From: Coccinella septempunctata
Lineage: Eukaryota; Arthropoda; Insecta; Coleoptera; Coccinellidae
Assembly (NCBI RefSeq): GCF_907165205.1
Contig: NC_058189.1
Location: forward strand, 69,463,815-69,527,814
DNA: 64,000 bases
Direction of reading: 5' to 3'
Shown here: positions 47,748 to 58,600 of the stretch, in pieces
Position numbering within the stretch: position 1 is the first letter of the stretch
Layout: every line of letters begins with the position of its first letter
Notes under the pieces: generated by a model
What the model saw: the letters and a program-made list of their open reading frames with translations, nothing else
The model's database searches: none
What the model was told of the DNA's origin: nothing
Position numbers and translations under genes: made by a program

Positions 47748-50700
47748 ATGGCCAAAATAAGTGTGGATTTACCAGACATCGAGGTAAGAGATCATTTTTC
47801 AGAAGTTAGAAGTGTTTTACCACTTATATTGAGCCCACAAAATTGAGGTTTTTAGCTTCACCATTGATTTGAATGCCATTATAAAAAAAAGAATTATGTA
47901 TTTCATTTTGTATTCAATGATCAAAGTCAATATTATATATGAGCTACTTCCAATCTTTTCGTCAAATTTTATTCCTTAATGATAAATAAAAAAACACGAA
48001 AAGAAACATTTTAATGAAATACTTTTGCTTCAATTATTATCACAGAGATCATAGAGAAATTACATCTGTTATCTGAAGTTTCGACTGATCTGTATGATTT
48101 ATTTGCAGAATTTGATGGCCTTGCAACCAAAGGTCAGAAAATATGTCAATTTGATACCTACAGCTATCACCAAGAAAAACAAAGAACACTGGAAGCGGAA
48201 CCAAGATAACAACTGTAAGGTATGCAGAAAATAATTTGATTGTGTTTCTTCATAGGCGAAGAACAATAGGATTATCTATTTCAACCCATGTATTGTCTCC
48301 AATATATTCCATGGAGATATTATCCGACCTTAGGTATACGTTGGTGAATCGAGTTATTGCATTTGATATGCAGTCGTGCATTTCTCTATTTCACGAAGCA
48401 ACTTTATTGCTACGGTAATAATAAGGGAATGTAATTCTGCGATATTATTCATCCAGGAGTTCATATACAGGGTGAGATTCGATTTGAACATATATTTCAA
48501 CAGAAGGAAAAAAGACCCTTACCATATTTTCAAATTTGGCTAGGTCGAAAAGATACAGGCTGTTCAACATCCATTAAAGAATTGTAAGTTTGTGTTATAG
48601 CTCAGGAATCATTTCATGGAATGGAATGATTTCTGGCAGATGGTTTTACAAATGATTAAACACAGAATTTCAACCAAATCTTAATGATCATTACAAACAC
48701 ATTGAAACACTCGATATTCAAAGAATCCTACCCTTTAAAGTAAGTTAAACTCTCACTAATTAATACTTGACCCTTTCCAGGGGTGGCACACCGTCATAGC
48801 CCATTATGAAATCCCAAAATGGCCTTATCGTTTTATTTAGCATGGTCCCAAAAAAATGGTAAAGAACAAATGTTTCTTTCCACCTCAACAATCAACTGTT
48901 GAAATATATGTACAAGTCAAAGACTAACCCTGGCTTGGAATCAAAAGAACCAGTCAATATTTAGTGAAAATTGACCACCACCATGATAATGGAGAAGTTG
49001 TTGGTCTTTTTTGAATCAAATTTAAGAGCATCTGCATGAAATCACAACTCCCTATCGAAAAACTATCACGAAGACTTGTCTAGACTCTAGGGAAAGTCAG
49101 AAACTACTCGTAAGCTCGTCTCACTTTCCACAAAATGACCAAAGAGGAGAAGATTAATTTTATGACTAGCATTATTCGAGAATCTTCATTGAATACCTGA
49201 TATAAAGGCAATATTGAGTAAACCAACCACTACCCCATTCAATTAGAGTCTTGTAGTCAACATATAATCTTTTCAGAAGTGTCCAAGTCTGGAAAAAGAC
49301 TTCACAGACATCAAACCAACAACCCTAAGCGAGCGTGCCGCATTGAAAGAAGCCGCGAGATGTCTGAAATGCGCAGATGCCCCCTGTCAAAAATCTTGTC
49401 CAACTCAATTGGACATCAAATCATTCATCACAAGTATAGCGAACAAGGTGAAAATCAGAGTGTTATTTTGAAATTCCCCAATTCATCGAGTTCGGTTTTA
49501 GAATTACTACGGAGCGGCTAAAGCCATATTTTCCGACAACCCTTTGGGTATCACATGTGGTATGGTCTGCCCCACCAGTGACCTCTGCGTGGGTGGATGC
49601 AATCTTCAAGCCAGCGAAGAAGGACCAATCAATATTGGAGGATTGCAGCAGTTCGCCACTGAAGTGTTCAGTAAGATGGGAGTCAGGCAGATAAGAGACC
49701 CTAAAACGCCATCACCGAAGGATCCTAGTAGGAAGATTGTTCTGCTAGGAGCTGGCCCAGCTTCTTTATCCTGCGCTACCTTCTTGGGTCGTCTAGGGTA
49801 CAATAATATCACCATCTATGAGAAGGCTCAGTATGCTGGGGGTTTGAGGTGAGTAACCAAGCTAAGTTTTCCGTCCCACGTAAGATTAATATGATCTACT
49901 TTCTTTATAGTTCCAGGGAAATTCCTCAGTATCGTCTACCGATCGACATAGTCAATTTCGAGATAAACTTGGTCAAAGATCTTGGTGTGAAGATTGAATA
50001 TGGCAGAGAGCTCTCCACGAAAGACTTAACACTGGAGAAACTGCTCGAAGATTCTGCCGCAGTGTTTGTTGGAATAGGTCTGCCTCAACCAAAAGTAGAT
50101 CCGATCTTCAAAGACTTGGATGAATCGATGGGGTTCTTCACTTCGAAGTCCTTCCTACCAAAAGTTTCGGAGGCCAGTAAGAAGGGATTATGCGCTTGTA
50201 AGACCTCCAAGGATTTACCTCAATTGGGAGGTAACGTTATAGTCCTTGGAGCTGGCGACACTGCATTTGATTGTGCAACCTCAGCACTTAGATGCGGGGC
50301 ACGAAGAGTGTTTGTGGTATTCAGAGGTGGTTTCACTGATATCAGAGCTGTACCTGAAGAGGCAAGATATCTGTTGGGGAAATGCTGAAAACGATATGAT
50401 TTTTCAAATTTCCAGGTGCAACTGGCCGTAGAGGAAAAATGTGAACTTATAGGTTTCCTCACGCCCCATTCTGTCAATGTCAAAGGTGGTAAGATCATAT
50501 CTGTCACCTTTGCAAGGAGGGAACAAGATGAAAACGGACAATGGGTGGTAGACAAGGAACAGCTCACCACACTGAAGGCAAACTATGTGATAACCGCTTT
50601 TGGATCGGGAATTGAGAGCCAAGAAAGTGAGCAAAAACATTTTTTAATCGTGAATATTTTCAGATGTTCTCTGTATGATGTTCAGCTTTTACCTAGCTTC

Positions 50701-53700
50701 ATTCGGACATTGTACTCTTTCAGTAAAAGATGCTTTGAGTCCTATAAAGTTGACCAAGTGGAATTTGCCTGAGATAGACACCAATACTCTAGCAACTTCT
50801 CATCAGCAAGTATGGTGTGGAGGAGATCTTGTTGGAGTTGGAGGAACAACAGTAGAGGCTGTGAATGATGGAAAAGTAGCAGCATGGCAAATTCATTGTC
50901 ACCTGGAGGTAATTCAGAATGTCACCTGATGAGTTTTATCCATCACATACGTTTTTTTTCAGGGATTACCAAAAGATACCAAACCAAAACTACCTCTTTT
51001 CTTTACCGAAATAGATCTTGTGGATATTTCCGTCGATTTCTGTGGTATGAAGTTTGAGAATCCCTTCGGATTAGCATCTGCTCCACCAACTACCAGTACA
51101 GCGATGATGAGGAGGGCATTCGAGCAAGGATGGGCATTTGCTGTCACAAAAACCTTCACGTTGGAGAATGTAAGCTAATAAACTAGCCATCTAATAGCTT
51201 CTTTCTAATGAAAAAGGATCTATATTATATTTGAGTGTGACGACCTCCTGTCTCCATCTGTTGCCGTCTTCTTCTCCGAAGATAGAAACCTCGGGCGCCA
51301 CCTCTAGTTTAAAGTGTTGAGGACACTCGGAACCTGTAGGCGGTATCCTACAGGTGACCAGGAGCTACAGTCAGAGAAAGTTATGTCCAGGGGTCAGATG
51401 TTCATGAAGTTCGGACAGTCCCCTATCTCTGAAATATCTTAGAAACTCTATTCGGGAGAAAAATAAAACACACAATAACCATGAAACTTCTATTCAATAT
51501 CTTCTATATACATAATGATGTCGTACAGGGTAAAGGGTGAATAAGCGGTGCAGAAGCAGAAGCGGGATGTAACGTGCTTTTAATGTCGAAACATGATGAG
51601 TGAGCAAAGTAAGAATGCGGGATGAAGCGGTCGGAGTTAGAATGAAGCAAGAGCGTAAGTGAAATAATGCAAGTTAACTCTACGTTGCGTACAAACGGCG
51701 GGTAGTAACATGGGCAAAGTCGGTCATTATAAGGGAGACTGGCGTTAAGACGGACGGCGGTTTGCCGGTATACTTTGGTGAACCGAGGGAAAAACTAAAC
51801 CACGGAACAAGGACGACGAACGCACCCGCGAGGGTGCCCTCGGAATCCAAGGTGTTCCGAAATCACGGGGGCTGTACCCACCCCCGTAACCCCGGTGGGT
51901 GGTCTAGTTCGAAGGGGATCATACCGGACAGTTGTGTAGGATGGGCCGTTTGAAGCTAACATCGTACACCTCTGTACACTCGGAATTCCAGGAGCGATGC
52001 AGGCCGTTTGAAGCTAATGCATAATCTCCAAGAACTCGGGCGGTACGGTTAGGGAAAGGCGGGGTAAAAAGGGTAACAAAGGAACATACCTGGCAGGTGT
52101 GTAGGATGGGCCGTTTGAAGCTAACATCGTACACTCCCGCACACTCGGAATCCCAAGAGAGATGCAGGCCGTTTGAAGCTAATGCATCACCTCTAGGAAC
52201 TCAGGCGGTACGGTAAGGATGGGCTGAGCTAGAGACGGCGGAACGTACCTGACAAGAGTGTAGGATGGGCCGTTTGAAGCTAACATCGTACACCCCTGTA
52301 CTTTTAGGATACCAGGAGACATGCAGGCCGTTTCAAGCTAATGCATGGCCTCCAGGACCCGGGCGGTACGGTGGAAGGATGACACGGAAGCATGTACGCG
52401 CCATTTGAAGCTAGCGTACACACCTACGCATACTGGGAAAGTCCATGGGGTAGTGTAGGCCATTTGAAGCTACTACACAACTCCACGGCGGAAAGAAGGG
52501 TATGTGGGAAAATAAATAAACCGACAAATTAACCAAAAGAGTAATTAAAATAATCATACCTGAGACCTTGCCCATGTGTAACCCTTGAATGTACTTACTA
52601 TCTGGTATACTTCTCGGACGGTTGATGGAACACTCTGGCTTCATTGACTGAATTTACGAAATCGCTCGAATTTATACCCGGCACGGCCCTTTTTTATACA
52701 ATTGTCAAATGCGCAATTAAACAAATTCGGCATACGATATCCCCCCTTGACCTCACGTTGAAGACATCGCGATCCGGGAACACATGGGTCCGCGCGGCCT
52801 GAAACCGGTCGACTTAATCAATTCACGTTACGGAAATATGAAAATGAATAATTCGGAAACAAAACTAATTGAAAATTTGCTTTGTTACATGAGTTATTTT
52901 GGTTGAGCCACAATTAATTCGCAGGACATTTGTACCAACGTCTCACCGAGGATAGTCAGAGGAATAACATCAGGACAGAATTTTGGACCCCAACAAGGTT
53001 CTTTCCTAAACATAGAAGTTTTTTCGGAAAAATACACGGAAACTTGGATTCGTGGAATCGCAGAACTAAAAAAAGATTTTCCGAGCAAGGTTTGAGATTT
53101 TACGCACTTATGATGACACTGTAGATGATTCCTCGAAATTATTTTCACAGATAGTGATCGCTAGTATATCGGCACCATTCGTGAAAGAAGATTGGTTCGC
53201 TCTTTCCTCCAGATGTGAGAAAGCTGGGGCAGATGCATTAGAACTGAATTTGTCGTGTCCACACGGTGTTGGTGAACGAGGAATGGGATTAGCTTGTGGT
53301 CAGGTATACACGAAAATTTCTCATTGAAATTCTTTTACCTACCTTAACTTAAAACTATTTTCAGAAACCAGAACTAGTGGAGGAGATATCTAGATGGGTT
53401 ACAACGGCTGTCAAAATACCGGTCTTCATAAAAGTAACACCAAACGTGACTGATGTTGTAGCTATCGCCAGAGCTGCTCAAAAAGGTAATGTTTCCACTT
53501 AACACAACTGAATGTTTATACTGAGATTTATCTTTAGGAGGTGCACATGGAGTGGCAACTATAAACACAGTTTCCGGACTTATGAGTGTGACTGCAAATG
53601 GTACACCATGGCCAGCTGTTGGAGCTGATAAACGGACAACTTATGGAGGAGTCAGCGGTACAGCTACCAGGCCTGTAGGGTTAAGAGCAGTCTCATCGAT

Positions 53701-54727
53701 TGCCAAAGCGCTTCCAGACCTATGGATTCAAGGTAATAGATGAAATTCGTATATGTAAATGTTCTCTTAAAGTGTAATCATCTTTGAAGGTGTGGGAGGT
53801 GTAGATTCTGCTGAATCTGCTCTTCAGTTCATACAGTGTGGTGCTGGTGTTCTGCAGGTTTGTAGTGCGGTTCAAAACCAAGACTTCACGCTCATAGAAG
53901 ACTATTGCACTGGTCTCAAAGCTCTGTTGTACCTTGATGGACGTCTTCCTGGTTGGGATGGACAGAGTCCACCCACTTACAAACATCAACTAGGAAAACC
54001 GGTGATGGCTCTGTATGATTCTGATGGCCAAGTGAGTAATACACATGTGGAAGATTCCGGACCTCACTATATGTATATGTTGTAGAAACTACCACATTTT
54101 GGACAATATAAGAAGAAGAGGGAAGAAATACTAGCAAACATGCACAAAGAAGGCCGTTATGAAGAAAAATTAGTGTTGCACCACGGTGATCCAAACAAAG
54201 ATATTCTGTCCTTCAATAGTAACAAAGAGATGAATGGAATCAATGGTGTTAACTCCCCACCAAAGGTGAAAGATGTCATGGGTAGAGCGTTGAGTAAAAT
54301 TGGAACTTATGGTGAATTGGATAACAAGAAACAAGTTGTAGCACTGATTGATGACGTAAGTGTTTCACCTACCAATCTATTTCAAGACACCTTTTTCTTC
54401 ACTTTTTCTTTAGGACATGTGTATCAACTGTGGAAAATGCTATATGACCTGCAACGATTCTGGATACCAAGCGATCAAATTCGACGCAAAGACACACATA
54501 CCAAAAGTGACAGACGATTGTACTGGATGTACACTATGTTTGTCAGTTTGTCCCATTATAGATTGTATATCGTAAGTTTTTTTGGTGTACAAACCAGTAT
54601 TGGTGTTGACAATTTTATCGTTTTCAGGATGGTACCGAAAACAATTCCTCATGTGATCAAGAGGGGTTTGAAAGGAGACCAGCCTGTAGAATTAGTTCAT
54701 CCTTTGAATGGCCAAGTAGTCGGATAG
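47748..54727 (+). CDS. DPYD: Dihydropyrimidine dehydrogenase (NADP+)
   Basis: Cytosolic flavo-iron-sulfur enzyme that reduces uracil and thymine with NADPH, the first step of pyrimidine catabolism; Drosophila su(r) is the fly counterpart. Exons: 47,748-47,783; 48,109-48,219; 49,277-49,447; 49,502-49,848; 49,911-50,361; 50,416-50,626; 50,724-50,908; 50,963-51,169; 52,925-53,089; 53,151-53,303; 53,365-53,485; 53,538-53,732; 53,790-54,031; 54,086-54,355; 54,414-54,571; 54,628-54,727. They total 3,123 bp, 1,040 residues, with all phases consistent (human about 1,025). N-terminal Fe-S cysteines: CLKCADAPCQKSC and CGMVCPTSDLCVGGC. FAD site: VLLGAGPASLSCA. NADPH site: VLGAGDTAFDCA. FMN/pyrimidine domain: LNLSCPHGVGERGMG with the catalytic cysteine. 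C-terminal ferredoxin-like clusters: CINCGKCYMTC and CTGCTLCLSVCP. Every expected domain is intact. Intron 5 is GC-AG; intron 8 holds a solo LTR; intron 2 holds a MITE. AATAAA occurs at 54,841. Confidence 0.97.
48468..48932. mobile_element. Long-TIR MITE in DPYD intron 2, internally deleted
   Basis: Termini CAGGGTGAGATTCG and (reverse complement) CAGGGTTAGTCTTTGACTTG. The TA target is preserved on the left (48,466-48,467). It shares GATACAGGCTGTTCAACATCC and CAGGGGTGGCACA with the full-length copies but is only 465 bp, so part of the middle is lost. Confidence 0.8.
51236..52889. mobile_element. Solo LTR (1,654 bp) in DPYD intron 8
   Basis: It starts TGTGACGACC and ends TTTGTTACA, flanked by the target duplication TGAG at 51,232-51,235 and 52,890-52,893. 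It lies wholly within intron 8 (51,170-52,924), leaving the splice sites untouched. AATAAA occurs at about 51,464 on the plus strand, while a TATA-like GTATAAAAAAG is on the minus strand near 52,690, so I leave the orientation open. GC content rises strongly in 51,740-52,500. The central part holds the hairpin array described separately. No internal retrotransposon genes are present. It is a different LTR from the one at 34.9 kb. Confidence 0.88.
51934..52478. repeat. Array of eight hairpins with a shared loop
   Basis: Loop GGCCGTTTGAAGCTAA (or GCCATTTGAAGCTA) lies between complementary stems at eight sites. Stems: 51,934-51,943/51,960-51,969; 51,997-52,001/52,018-52,022; 52,099-52,108/52,125-52,134; 52,161-52,166/52,183-52,188; 52,258-52,267/52,284-52,293; 52,320-52,325/52,342-52,347; 52,393-52,399/52,414-52,420; 52,453-52,458/52,473-52,478. 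Stem sequences fall into types GTGTAGGATG, GATGCA, CATGCA, TGTACGC and GTGTAG, each with its own complement opposite. Sites 1-6 form three tandem units of about 160 bp containing two hairpins each. The loop is conserved while stems change on both sides together, the pattern expected of a selected structure. Confidence 0.85.
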
Positions 54728-55660
54728 AAAGTAGCATTAAACATATAAAATATTATAATCGTTTTATTTTTGAATAATTCTGATTTGAAAGAACCTTACG
54801 TCTTACCCTACTCATAGTTAGCTACTTTTCTATTATAAATAATAAACAGAAGTGTAAAAATGGCCTTGCCTTGTTGTCGTCGGAAATGAAAGTCGATGTC
54901 GTGTTTTGAAACAGTAAAGAAAACCTTCGTCATCGTGAAGCACCGAATAAGGATATTCAAAACCGCCACTGTGAATGATTATTTAGTTCTGGAACATTAA
55001 ACCCCAGTGTTATAATTTCCAATTAGCGCTGGGGAGACAGTTCGGACAAGGCTCTAGAGAGGGAACGTCCTGGCTCTTCCTGCGAAGGTAATATTTCCAT
55101 TTCAGGAAACAACTTGACTCAGGCCCCAATGGGGTCATAAAGTGGCGGCTTATTCATTATCAGGAAGTTGGTTTCACTTCAAGATAGAATTTGGTGTTTT
55201 TCATTAGCTGACCATGAATTACTAAACAGGGTCGAGAGGTAGAACGCATTTAGCTAGAGTTGTTTCTTCCAAATTAAGGAAAACACTCAATTTGAACCTT
55301 GATTATGATACCGTTCCTTACTTTTGAGATATCATTGAAGGTATTTGATATTCTAAAAAGAAACACAATGGTTTCACTTTTTATTTCTCACAGTTAGTTA
55401 ACAAATTACATTGGTCACTTAAAAAATAAATAATAGCTCTTTTACACCTATCCAAAATCAATTTTCAGCATTCTCAATCATGTTTCCTCTTTTCGTCTTA
55501 CTCTGGAGTAAAACCAATTCACCGTGAACACACTTTTTGGTGATTCTCACATTGAAAACGCCAAAAATCAATTTTGGCCTACTTCTCTCGGTACAAAAGG
55601 CTATATAGTACATCTTACTCCAACTTTTTCACTTGCTTAATAACCGCAATTACAAGAACA
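54728..55660. other. Convergent intergenic region
   Basis: The two host genes end toward each other here. DPYD's polyadenylation signal AATAAA is at 54,841. For the minus-strand gene, AATAAA complements (TTTATT) occur near 55,380. I see no repeats and no other gene in the interval. Confidence 0.5.
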
Positions 55661-58600
55661 TCACTTTTCACTCGACGAAGAGCACTCCAACTCCAGATCT
55701 TCAGAATCGTACTCCATGTTGATGGAGAAATTCGAGATGGTCTGTGTGGTTGTCTCGTTACCTCCGGAGGACGAAGCCTTCGACTTACAAGTGGTCGAAT
55801 GAAATCCAGTGTACGTGGTGGTGAAATACGTATTCGTGTCGTTCCTATACTTCTTCACGCTCTCGTCCGTCGACTCACAACTGCAGATGCTCGAAGACGT
55901 CTCAGAGCCCGATTCGTCGCTCAGCAACGACTCCTTGGAATTGGATTTGCTCGAAGGTACAGTCTGAACTGAAGCAGTCTTCACGGTGGGATGTTCGGTG
56001 GTTTGTTCTTTACAGGCGCACGCCACTGTTGCAATAACGCCGACGTCAGGACAGGTATGGGCGATTTCTAATTGTAAACATTTATCAGACAGCCTAGCCT
56101 TGGCCAGAGCCCCTTGAGATCTGCAGCAGAGCTCTTTACGGGGCGGCATTTCGAAGATGTTCTGAACGCATGTGTTTCGTTCGCTTCTATCTTTACTTCG
56201 ACAACGTGATTTCAAGCTTGACTTCTTGGACTTGGACTTGGTGCTGGGTTTGCTGTATCCGCTACATGCCTCCGAGCAGGTTGTGCCGTATCCCTTGCAG
56301 AATCCGAACTGGGTCATCGATTTCTTCTCGCCCTTTGCCCTCGACCTGGCCCATTTGTAGCAGAAGTGCAGTATGCAGATTAGGAAGAAGAGTTTCAGTA
56401 CACACAGGGAAGTCATCACCTGGAAAATTGAACTGTAAAATACTAGGTTCCAACCTAGTAGAGAGACATTTATTCAATCTTGTAACCTATACAGGTGTTG
56501 ATCTTGTCCAACACAATTCATTCGCAAAAGGAAAAAAGAGTAAAAATATAAAATAAACACTATATAACATAAATTAACACTTATAACTAGAGGACTGATA
56601 CTGATAACTGATTTTCTACCAATGAACTATTTCAGAAGTTTGGGAAAAATCTGAGGTCCTCTTTGAGGAGTTTATATCACTGGACTTTCTCCCCATCCAT
56701 ATTAGCCGTAAAGGGCTAAAGACTACTAAGTTGTAGGGTGTTGCCAGAACACTTGAACGATCAGTAGAAGTTGGATAGTTTACACTTTCGTCTAAAAGAT
56801 GGAACCACAAATGTCTTTCTTTTTATTTCAGCAGATTTCGAATTGTGGCCAATGGTGGGACTCTTCGAGAAAGTTTTTTATGTGGAAATTCGTTGAAAAG
56901 ATCATTTCACCTCGGAAAGTCTATTACATCAATGAACGTTCGTTGCTGAATACAAAAAAAAATCTATTTTTGGTTTCATTTGGCTAATAAAAATATTTCT
57001 GTCTCTTCGTACAGGTGGGCAAAATTCGTTGTCTACTGGGCGGATCTCGAGAACTGTAAGAGCTAAAAAAAAACGATGACACATTTCCTAGTTCTTTTTC
57101 AGAGAAACAAAGAATGGCTAAAACCGTAGCCTCCTACGATTTTTTGTTTTCGAGATATTAGAAAAAAAATGAGACGTTTTCGTAAAATTCTCATAAGTTT
57201 TTTATCTTTAGAGTTACAGATTTGAAACTTGAACCTTCTTAGGCACTTTTACGCGCGGAATCTACTGACAAAAGATTTTTTTTCCAATTCAAAAAAATGA
57301 AATTCAATACAACTTTGCATTTAAAAAAAAAACGAGAGTTCGCCTAATGATACGAGATGAAAAAATATTTCAAGCTCGTCAGTGGATTCTACGTAAAAAA
57401 GTGCCTGTAGAAGATTCAAGTTTCAGACCTGTGACTTCAAGGACTCGGAAATTTGTCATCCATTTTCTTCTTGTTCTTATAGTTCTCGAGATTCTCTTAA
57501 CGAATGTTGTCCACCCTTTAAACCCCTCTTAAGATCATTCAAGCTCAAGGTTCCTCTTGTTTAGGTTAGGATATTGAAGGTTCTGTTAGGTTAGATGAAA
57601 GGATGTTTGGTTAGGTTAGGTGCCTGTAGAAGGTTCAAGTTTCAGACATGTGACTTCAAGGTCTCGGAAATTTGTCATCCATTTTCTTCTTGCTCTTATA
57701 GTTCTCGAGATCCCCTTAACGAATGTTGCCCACCCTTTGAACCCCTCTTAAGATCATTCAAGCTCAAGGTTCGTCTTGTTTAGGTTAGGTTATTGAAGGT
57801 TCTGTTAGGTTAGATGAAAGGATGTTAGGTTAAATGACGTTTTCTCTTCGGAATACTTGCCGGAATTAGCTTTCAATCGTATCAGCTTCGTACAAGAGTA
57901 CGAAGTTTGTAGCTCTTCCACTTGATTTCAAGTGCAAAAACACTCCCGAATATCCATTTCAAAATTTTTGAACATTATCTAACTTTGCGTGAAATTAACA
58001 ACGTTGGAAGTATGTGGATGAATCCAATCGTGAATGAATTTCGTAAGCGTTCAAAAAAACGAATATAACATGAGGGCTATCGCAGGATACTCACCACCAT
58101 CACGAGGATGGTCAACAGCAATTTGTCCTTATTGAGTTCCGTCCAGCTTCCGGTCCTGATGTTGCACATATGCGATGATATCAGACTGGGCACGAATTCC
58201 GGTTCGTTGCTGACCGTCGACAGCCATTTATCGAAGCAGATACATTCCCCTGTTTTCTTATCAACGCATCCGTGATGGCATATCATGTTGCCCTGGGCGG
58301 GTTTGGGGAGAGAAAAAACGGCTGGGTTGAATATCGGGGTATGGCGTGGGGCAAAAACTCACCAGTATGTACGGGACCGGACAGGACGGTATCCGACGAT
58401 CCTCGATCAGCGACAAATCGGACCTGGTGACCGTGCAACGTATGTTGACGCATCTGTTGTGCAGTATGTCGTACATCTGAAAGTTCGGGAAAGTAGAAGT
58501 TTGAATTGGGAAATCGTTGTCTTGGACGGTTTAAGGGTTGAATTCCGTCATGGCGTCTTTCCTCTCATTTCAGTGGATCGACCATAGTGGCTCGTCAGAG

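Noticed and set aside
51934..52478. CRISPR-like array of repeats and spacers
   Set aside because: The units are paired hairpins of unequal spacing within an LTR in a eukaryotic intron. There are no unique equal-length spacers and no cas genes.
54140..54727. One continuous 195-codon exon at the end of DPYD
   Set aside because: The open frame runs through intron sequence. Conserved CINCGKCYMTC and CTGCTLCLSVCP clusters appear only when introns at 54,356-54,413 and 54,572-54,627 are removed.
55574..55972. 132-codon plus-strand open frame rich in arginine
   Set aside because: It is antisense to the serine-rich tail exon of the membrane-protein gene, which is supported by splice sites and domain logic.
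57590..57830. Interstitial telomere array
   Set aside because: Only two or three TTAGG units in a row are present; far too short to call a telomeric tract.
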